Assembly: GCF_041906005.1 (NCBI RefSeq)
Contig: NZ_JAYRJY010000001.1
Span: forward strand, 1,798,001-1,862,000
Direction of reading: 5' to 3'
Source of the DNA: Ferrovibrio sp041906005
GTDB taxonomy: Bacteria; Pseudomonadota; Alphaproteobacteria; Ferrovibrionales; Ferrovibrionaceae
DNA: 64,000 bases
Shown here piece by piece: positions 58,204 through 64,000 of the stretch (position 1 is its first letter; the number at the start of each line of letters is the position of its first letter). Both the position numbers and the translations under genes were made by a program. The notes under the pieces are model-generated. The model searched no databases, was not told the origin of the DNA, and saw only the letters and a program-made list of their open reading frames with translations.

Positions 58204-59427
58204 ATGGCTCTTTTTGGCAAGGATCGACGACAGAAAGTTCTCGATGAACTTGCAAGTGTCTGTGACAAGGCTGCCGCCGGCGACCTGTCGGTGCGCGTGG
58301 TCGACACCCAGTCACATGGCGAGCTGGCGCCGGTGCTGCAGAGTCTGAACCGCCTGCTTGATCGCACCGATGCCTTCATCCGGGAATCCGGCGCCTCGCT
58401 GACCTATGCCGCGGAAGGCAAGTTCTATCGTCCCTTCCTGCTGCGCGGCATGCCGGGCGATTTCCGCCGTGGCGCGCAGGTGATCAACAATGCGCGCGAG
58501 TCCATGCACCAGAAGGCGCTGGCCGCCACCGCGCTGGAAAAACAGGTGGCCGAGCAGCGCGCCGCCATGGAAAGCCAGGCCCGCAGTGAACGCCAGCAAC
58601 TGGCCGATCAGTTCGAACGCGACGTGATGTCGATCGTCGGCGCCGTCCAGGGTTCGGCCAGCATGCTGTATGCCAACGCCGCCACCATGGCCGGCGAAAT
58701 CCAGGCCGTGCATACCAAGGCGGATTCCGTATCGCAGTCGGCCGGCAATGCCACCCATAATGCGCAGGCGGTTGCCGCCGCCGCAGAACAGCTCAGCGCC
58801 TCGGTAGCCGAGATCGACCGCCAGGTGCGCGATTCCCGGATCGCCAGTGAAGCGGTGAAAGAGGAAGTGTCGCGCGCCAGCCTGGCCGTGCAGGAACTGG
58901 CCAGCGCCAACCGCAAGATCGACGAGGTGGTGGAATTCATCAAGTCGGTCGCCTTCCAGACCAACCTGCTGGCGCTGAATGCCAGTGTGGAAGCCGCCCG
59001 TGCCGGTGAAGCCGGCAAGGGCTTTGCCGTGGTGGCGCAGGAAGTACGCAACCTTGCGCAGAAGACGGCTGAGGCAGCCAAGAGCATCGCCGATCAGATT
59101 TCCGCGATCCAGCATGCTTCCGACAAGACGGTTGCGGCCATCGAGATCATCAAAAACCAGTCCGAGACGCTGAACGAACGCGTCGGCCTGATGTCGGAAT
59201 CGGTGCAGGAGCAGGCTGGCGCCACCGAGAATATCAGCAACAACATCCAGGACGCCGCCGCGGGCATCGAAAGCGTGTCCTCGAACGTGCACGAGATCAG
59301 CAGCGCCGCCGGCACGGCCGGCGAGGTGGCCGATCAGGTCAGCAGCTCGGTCACCAGCCTCAACGATCAGGCCGGCCAGCTCGGTACCCAGGTGCGCAAT
59401 TTCCTCGGTTATATCCGCGCGCTCTAA
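58204..59427 (+). CDS. Soluble methyl-accepting chemotaxis protein
   Basis: A 407-aa chemoreceptor without membrane segments. The N-terminal 75 residues are HAMP-like (SVCDKAAAGDLSVRVVDTQ). A long helical region leads to the tip AFQTNLLALNASVEAARAGEAGKGFAVVAQEVRNLAQ (residues about 251-287, given by position). RBS GGAGGGTG precedes ATG 58204. It stands directly after the Aer-like PAS gene; the two together contain the parts of an Aer receptor split into two polypeptides, without a membrane anchor. Confidence 0.93.
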   Translation: MALFGKDRRQKVLDELASVCDKAAAGDLSVRVVDTQSHGELAPVLQSLNRLLDRTDAFIRESGASLTYAAEGKFYRPFLLRGMPGDFRRGAQVINNARESMHQKALAATALEKQVAEQRAAMESQARSERQQLADQFERDVMSIVGAVQGSASMLYANAATMAGEIQAVHTKADSVSQSAGNATHNAQAVAAAAEQLSASVAEIDRQVRDSRIASEAVKEEVSRASLAVQELASANRKIDEVVEFIKSVAFQTNLLALNASVEAARAGEAGKGFAVVAQEVRNLAQKTAEAAKSIADQISAIQHASDKTVAAIEIIKNQSETLNERVGLMSESVQEQAGATENISNNIQDAAAGIESVSSNVHEISSAAGTAGEVADQVSSSVTSLNDQAGQLGTQVRNFLGYIRAL

Positions 59428-59442
59428 GGGCGCGGGGCAGCG

Positions 59443-62400
59443 TCACGCCGTTGCCGGCGTCTCCATGCTGTAATTGCGGGCAAAGGCCGGCAGCTCGTCT
59501 GCCGGCATCGGCCGCGCGATGAGGAAGCCCTGGCCGTAATCACAGCCGGCGCGACGCAGGAAAGCCATCTGCGCCGGCGTCTCTATGCCCTCGGCCACCA
59601 CTTCCAGTCCCAGATCGTGGGCGATGTCGATGATGGTATGCACCAAACGCTCGCCGCGATCCGTGCCGATCTCGGAAACGAAGGCGTGGTCGATCTTCAC
59701 CAGATGCGCCGGCAGGCGCGCCAGATAGCTGAGTGACGAATAACCGGTGCCGAAATCGTCCAGCGCGATTTTCACCCCGGCCCTGGCCAGGCGGTCGAGC
59801 GTGTCGAGATGGGCGCGGTCGCCCGACAGCATCAGGGTCTCGGTGATTTCGATGGTCAGCGGTTGGGCAATATCGGTCATCCCTTCCAGGGCGGTCGCCA
59901 CGCGGTTGTCGAAATCCCCCGCCTTGATCTGCTCGGCCGAGACATTGATGGCAATCTCTATATCAAGGCCGGCATCGTGCCAGGCGCGGCGCTGCCGGAT
60001 CGCTTCGGCCAGCACACGGTCGCCCAGCAGACCGATCAGGCCATATGATTCGGCAAAGGGGATGAATTGCACCGGGCCCAGCAGGCCGCGTTGCGGATGC
60101 AGCCAGCGCGCCAGCCCTTCCGCTTTCACGATCCGGCCGCTGCGCAGGTCGGCAATCGGCTGGTAATGCAGGGTCACGCCCTCTTCCTGTAGCGCGGCCC
60201 GCAGCTCGGCCACGATGGTCAGCCGCTCGTCGACACTTTCCTGCATATCCGCGGTGAAGAAGCGGCAGGTATTGCGCCCGGCTTCCTTGGCGGCATACAT
60301 GGCGGCATCGGCATGTTTGATCAGGTCGTCGCCGGAACGGCCATCATTGGGGAATACGCTGATCCCGATGCTGCCCGAGATGAAATAGTCATGCCCATCG
60401 ATGCGATAGGCCCGCGACAGCACGGCATTGATCTTTTCGGCCACCAGCCTGGCATCTTCTGCCGTGCCGATCTCGTCCAGCAACACCACGAATTCGTCGC
60501 CGCCCAGGCGGGCCACCGTATCGCTTTCACGCACTGCGCTCTGCAGGCGTCGTGCAGTCTGCATCAGCAGCGCATCGCCGGCCGTGTGGCCCAGCGAGTC
60601 GTTGATTTCCTTGAAATGATCCAGGTCGATCATCAGCACGGCACCCGGCCGGCCATGGCGCATCGCACGCATGATGGCCTGGTGCAGGCGGTCGTTCAGC
60701 AGCCGTCGGTTTGGCAGTTCGGTCAGCATGTCGTAATGCGCCTGCCAGGTCACGCGCGCTTCGGCCTCCTTGCGGCTGGTGATGTCGATGAACATGCCGA
60801 TATAGCTGGTCGGATTTCCGGCCGAGTCGTTGATCTGCGTGATCGACAACCACTCGCAATACACATTGCCGTCCTTGCGGCGGTTCCACACCTCGCCCTG
60901 CCAGATGCCTGTCGTGCGCAGCGTCTGCCACATCGCGGCATAGAATTCGCGATCCTGCCGGCCGGATGACAGCAGCGACGGATTCTTGCCGATCACCTCG
61001 ATGGCGTCATAGCCGGTAATGGCGCTGAAAGCCGGATTGACCGTCATGATCCGGTTGTCGCGATCGCAGACGATAATGGCCTGCGGCGAATTGTCGAACA
61101 CGGCAGCGGCCTGGCGCAGTTGCAGCTCCATGGCCTTGCGCGGCGTAATATCGGAATGGGTGCCAATGGCACGCGTGGGCTTGCCATTCTCGTCATGGGA
61201 TACGACCTTGCCGCGCACCAGCGCCCACATATAGGTGCCGGCCTTGGTCCGCAGCCGCATCTCGATGTTCAAACGCTCGGTCTCGCCGTTGCGAAAGGCA
61301 TTGATGCGCTGGATCGCCTGCTTGGAATCCAGCGGATGCAGCAGATGAAACACGGTCTGCAGCATCGGTGGCAATTCACTGTTCCGATAACCCATCCGCG
61401 ACAAAAACAGCGGGCTGAATTCCATATGGTCGTGGACGATGTCGTATTCCCATACGCCTTCTTCGGCACCATCCAGCGCATGCTTCAGCCGCTCCTCGCT
61501 CTGGCGTATCGCCTGTTCGCGACTGACAACGGTTTCGATCAGACGGTTGACGCCACGAATGATGGTCTGGATTTCCAGCGCGCCGGTCGGCCGCAGCGCC
61601 TCGACGCGCTCGCCCTGGGCGGCGCGATGCAGCAATGCGGCCAGGCCATAGACCGGTTCGGCGACGCGCCGGCCGATCAGGCGCAGGATCGCCAGCATGG
61701 CGATGATGGCGGCCAAGCCGAGGCCCGCCTGCAATCCCGCCGACCGCCAGACCTGCGCCAGCAACGGTTCGGCCGGCAGGCTGGCCACCACGCGCCAGCC
61801 CACCTGGGGCAGATCGCGACTGGCGGCGATCATGCTGTACGGCATGCGCTCATCCTGCACCAGCGGCTCGTTGGCGAGCTGTTCGGTGGTTTGGGTGAAC
61901 ACGCGCCAGTCCGGCGCCGGACGGCCCAGCCGTATGGCCGGGTTGCTGCTGAAAATCACGTTGCCGCGCGGGCTGATGACGTAGAAATCGCTGCTGGCCG
62001 CACGGCCTTCCTGGGCCGGCGGGAATTTCTCCAGATCCAGCGGCAGCAGCACGGCGCCGGTCAATTGGCCGGCGGCATCGCGCAGCGGCACGGCAAAGGC
62101 GACCAGCATCCGGTCGGTGATGGTGCCGCGCACCGGTTCGCTGACGGCGAAGTCGCTTTGGGCATTTCCCTGGCCGAACCGCTCCAGCAGCGATGGCCAG
62201 GAGCGTGTCTGCGGTGGCCGCGGTGCCAGCGGCGAGGCGGAACAGATCGGTATGCCGTTGCGATCCACCGTGACCAGCGTGGTGTAGCGCGGCAGTAGCA
62301 GGGCGGAATCGTCGAAGACTTCGCGGCAGCGCTGCGGATCCAGCGCGGTGACGCCGGGATGGCGAACCAGATTGCGGAGGATGCGCTCGGAATTGTCGAG

Positions 62401-62598
62401 CACGATGCCGACCTGGGCGGCGGCGGCGGCGGCGGTCAGATCGGCGGTGGCATGGGCGGCGGCGATGCGGGTGCGGTAATCCCCGACAATGTGCAGCCCC
62501 AATGCCGCCAGCAGGCAGAGGGCCACGCTGGCGAGCAGGATCTGGACATAATACCGCAACGGCCGGGCCGGCTGTCCGGTGGGGTCGGTTCGCGCCAT
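59443..62598 (-). CDS. Membrane sensor protein with PAS, GGDEF and EAL domains
   Basis: A 1051-aa c-di-GMP enzyme. It has membrane helix 1 (about 15-40), a periplasmic dCache-like domain (about 45-290), membrane helix 2 (about 295-315), a HAMP-like linker, and two PAS domains (about 375-500, 505-625, with PAC motifs). The GGDEF domain has an intact active site, VARLGGDEFVVLL, and the EAL domain has DDFGTGYSSLSYL, KIDHAFV and VVAEGIET. The EAL signature itself reads EGLARW instead of EALxR; the catalytic Glu is kept. Both activities may exist, with PAS and Cache control. It is divergent from the PaiB-like gene. Confidence 0.93.
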   Translation of the reverse strand: MARTDPTGQPARPLRYYVQILLASVALCLLAALGLHIVGDYRTRIAAAHATADLTAAAAAAQVGIVLDNSERILRNLVRHPGVTALDPQRCREVFDDSALLLPRYTTLVTVDRNGIPICSASPLAPRPPQTRSWPSLLERFGQGNAQSDFAVSEPVRGTITDRMLVAFAVPLRDAAGQLTGAVLLPLDLEKFPPAQEGRAASSDFYVISPRGNVIFSSNPAIRLGRPAPDWRVFTQTTEQLANEPLVQDERMPYSMIAASRDLPQVGWRVVASLPAEPLLAQVWRSAGLQAGLGLAAIIAMLAILRLIGRRVAEPVYGLAALLHRAAQGERVEALRPTGALEIQTIIRGVNRLIETVVSREQAIRQSEERLKHALDGAEEGVWEYDIVHDHMEFSPLFLSRMGYRNSELPPMLQTVFHLLHPLDSKQAIQRINAFRNGETERLNIEMRLRTKAGTYMWALVRGKVVSHDENGKPTRAIGTHSDITPRKAMELQLRQAAAVFDNSPQAIIVCDRDNRIMTVNPAFSAITGYDAIEVIGKNPSLLSSGRQDREFYAAMWQTLRTTGIWQGEVWNRRKDGNVYCEWLSITQINDSAGNPTSYIGMFIDITSRKEAEARVTWQAHYDMLTELPNRRLLNDRLHQAIMRAMRHGRPGAVLMIDLDHFKEINDSLGHTAGDALLMQTARRLQSAVRESDTVARLGGDEFVVLLDEIGTAEDARLVAEKINAVLSRAYRIDGHDYFISGSIGISVFPNDGRSGDDLIKHADAAMYAAKEAGRNTCRFFTADMQESVDERLTIVAELRAALQEEGVTLHYQPIADLRSGRIVKAEGLARWLHPQRGLLGPVQFIPFAESYGLIGLLGDRVLAEAIRQRRAWHDAGLDIEIAINVSAEQIKAGDFDNRVATALEGMTDIAQPLTIEITETLMLSGDRAHLDTLDRLARAGVKIALDDFGTGYSSLSYLARLPAHLVKIDHAFVSEIGTDRGERLVHTIIDIAHDLGLEVVAEGIETPAQMAFLRRAGCDYGQGFLIARPMPADELPAFARNYSMETPATA

Positions 62599-62779
62599 GG
62601 CGCAGGGCTACCCCAGTGATGCCGGAAAAATAAGGTATAGATTTGATAATACGCTGAAAATTGCCCCTTCTGCGGGGTGCGACGGGGACAATCGGGGGTG
62701 CAATTTCCCGCTTGCCCTACAGAGCGGGGCAGATGTTTGATCGCGCACCACCCGCAATCATCAACACCCGGTCCGTCCA

Positions 62780-63421
62780 ATGTATGTCCCTGCCCATTTT
62801 GCCGTCCGTGACGCGGCCCCCCTGCAGGCCCTGATTGCCGAGAACGCCTTCGGCCTGCTGGTTTCCGGCGGGATGGAAGACATGGTGGCCAGCCATGTGC
62901 CTTTCCTGTACGAGCCCGGCCACGGCCCCCACGGCCGGCTGGTCTGCCATCTGGCGGCCGCCAATGGCCAGGCGGCGGCGTTGGACGGGCGGCCGGTGCT
63001 CTGCATTTTCCAGGGCGTGCATGGCTATGTGTCGCCGAACTGGTACGCGAAGAAGCCGGCCGTGCCGACCTGGAATTACGCCGCCGTTCACGCTTATGGC
63101 CGTGCCACGGTCACCCGCGACCCGGCCCGCTTGCGCGATATCGTCGAACGTCTGACGGCGGTTTACGAGGGAGCGGATGGCTGGAAACTGAGCGATGAGC
63201 CGGAGAGTTTCGCCGCCGGCCTGCTGCGTGGCATCGTCGGTGTCGAGATTCCGGTCGAGCGGCTGGAAGGCAAGTTCAAGCTGAGCCAGAACCGGCCGGC
63301 GGCTGATGTCACCGGGGTGATCGCCAATCTGCGCCGGCTGGGGGGCGATGCGAATATCGCCCTGGCCGAGGCGATGCAGCAGGCAGCGGAAGACGCCGCC
63401 GCCCGCCGATCTCAAGATTAG
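62780..63421 (+). CDS. PaiB-like FMN-binding protein
   Basis: A 213-aa member of the PaiB/FMN-binding split barrel family, annotated as negative transcriptional regulators since Bacillus PaiB. The start MYVPAHFAVRDAAPLQALI, ASHVPFLYEP, the core YVSPNWYAKKPAVPTWNYAAVHAYG (residues about 83-107) and KFKLSQNRP are family marks. Such proteins are more likely FMN/heme-binding enzymes than DNA-binding proteins. ATG 62780 is the start. It converges with the last gene of the window. Confidence 0.9.
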   Translation: MYVPAHFAVRDAAPLQALIAENAFGLLVSGGMEDMVASHVPFLYEPGHGPHGRLVCHLAAANGQAAALDGRPVLCIFQGVHGYVSPNWYAKKPAVPTWNYAAVHAYGRATVTRDPARLRDIVERLTAVYEGADGWKLSDEPESFAAGLLRGIVGVEIPVERLEGKFKLSQNRPAADVTGVIANLRRLGGDANIALAEAMQQAAEDAAARRSQD

Positions 63422-63438
63422 GCAGGGAAAAGCCGCTT

Positions 63439-64000
63439 CTAGTCAGCCGCATCCTTTGCGGCATCGTCGCCGTTGTCCATTGTGTCGTCGCCGGCCTCCA
63501 GCGTATCGATCTCGGCCTGGGCCAGGCGATCGTTTGCTGCTGCCGTGCCCTCGAAGCGGAAATGTCCGACCAGTTCGGCCAACTGCCGCGCCTGATCGGC
63601 CATGGCCTGCGCCGAGGCATTGGTCTGCTCGACCAGGGCGCCATTGCGCTGGGTCATCTCGTCCATGTTGACCACGGCGCCGTTCACCTCTTCCAGGCCA
63701 CGCGCCTGTTCCGCCGAGGCCGCGGCGATTTCGGCGACGATATCCGACACCTTCTTGATCGCGGTGACGATCTCGGTCAGCGAGCTGCCGGCCTGGTTGA
63801 CCAGGGTGGCGCCGGTCTTCACCTGGGCATTCGATTCCTGGATCAGCGCCTTGATGTCTTTCGACGCGTTGGCCGAACGCTGGGCCAGGGCGCGCACTTC
63901 CTGCGCCACCACGGCGAAACCCTTGCCGGCTTCGCCGGCACGCGCCGCCTCCACGCTGGCATTCAGCGCCAGCAGGTTGGTCTGGAAGGCGATCTCGTCG
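63439..64000 (-). CDS. Methyl-accepting chemotaxis protein, C-terminal part (runs off the window)
   Basis: The C-terminal 186 or so residues of a chemoreceptor whose start lies beyond the right edge. The tip is DEIAFQTNLLALNASVEAARAGEAGKGFAVVA, followed by QEVRALAQRSANASKDIKALI and the DEMTQRNGALVEQT helix. It ends in an acidic tail (DTMDNGDDAAKDAAD) without a CheR-tether motif. The signalling part is nearly identical to that of the receptor at 42919, implying a recent duplication or strong constraint. Confidence 0.92.
   Translation of the reverse strand, partial: DEIAFQTNLLALNASVEAARAGEAGKGFAVVAQEVRALAQRSANASKDIKALIQESNAQVKTGATLVNQAGSSLTEIVTAIKKVSDIVAEIAAASAEQARGLEEVNGAVVNMDEMTQRNGALVEQTNASAQAMADQARQLAELVGHFRFEGTAAANDRLAQAEIDTLEAGDDTMDNGDDAAKDAAD

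Overview
This is a GC-rich chromosomal window, very probably from an alphaproteobacterium of Rhodospirillales type; a relative of Ferrovibrio is a guess I cannot test. The pointers are the his gene order, a DUF1476-type ATP synthase zeta inhibitor next to purC, the hemC-hemD-mitofilin-like-hemY operon, tsaD-gpsA-EVE, a hemP gene and many chemoreceptors. I see no transposase, integrase, phage gene, CRISPR array or rRNA. There is one tRNA, tRNA-Thr(CGT).

Layout. 1-10742: histidine genes (end of an upstream gene, hisH, a GNAT gene, hisA, then hisF, hisE, HIT). They are split between hisA and hisF by about 7 kb holding a TetR regulator, a divergent ABC uptake operon with an OsmC-like protein and an acyl-CoA dehydrogenase-like flavoprotein, and an aminotransferase. 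10743-12868: a TonB receptor behind a Zur-like palindrome. 12869-19355: a P-type ATPase converging on a DUF1003-phosphorylase-RNase operon; both units have FNR/FixK-like sites upstream. 19356-25654: a ferredoxin-adenylate cyclase membrane fusion, a TetR/TTC38-like divergent pair, and a MarR regulator facing a methanethiol methyltransferase plus hydrolase operon. 25806-29730: trehalose genes otsB, GH15, otsA.

29762-33065: a serine hydrolase, a MarR-GNAT fusion, an EamA exporter and a flavin reductase. 33181-38440: ATP synthase zeta inhibitor and the purC-purS-purQ-purL-bolA-grxD operon, with a terminator-like hairpin inside it and a strong terminator after it. 38453-42309: NTF2-GNAT-nitrilase operon, a WrbA-like flavodoxin facing an HxlR regulator, and rpsD. 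42310-47727: a long gene-free stretch, a chemoreceptor, a shrunken VOC gene, an EVE protein, creatininase, an NTF2-like protein and a 2OG oxygenase. 47728-49183: small genes, hemP with a Fur-like site, a Rieske protein and two REP-like palindromes. 49184-55855: EVE-gpsA-tsaD facing hemC-hemD-mitofilin-like-hemY. 55859-64000: a GST, tRNA-Thr, hemerythrin, a PAS protein plus soluble chemoreceptor, a GGDEF/EAL protein, a PaiB-like protein and the end of another chemoreceptor.

Taken together, the window mixes core biosynthesis (His, purine, heme) with accessory modules for sensing oxygen, metals and small molecules. The best candidates for undescribed biology are the TetR/ABC/OsmC/flavoprotein module inside the his cluster, the FNR-box-flanked phosphorylase/RNase/ATPase set, the MarR-controlled methanethiol methylation pair, and the small proteins around hemP.
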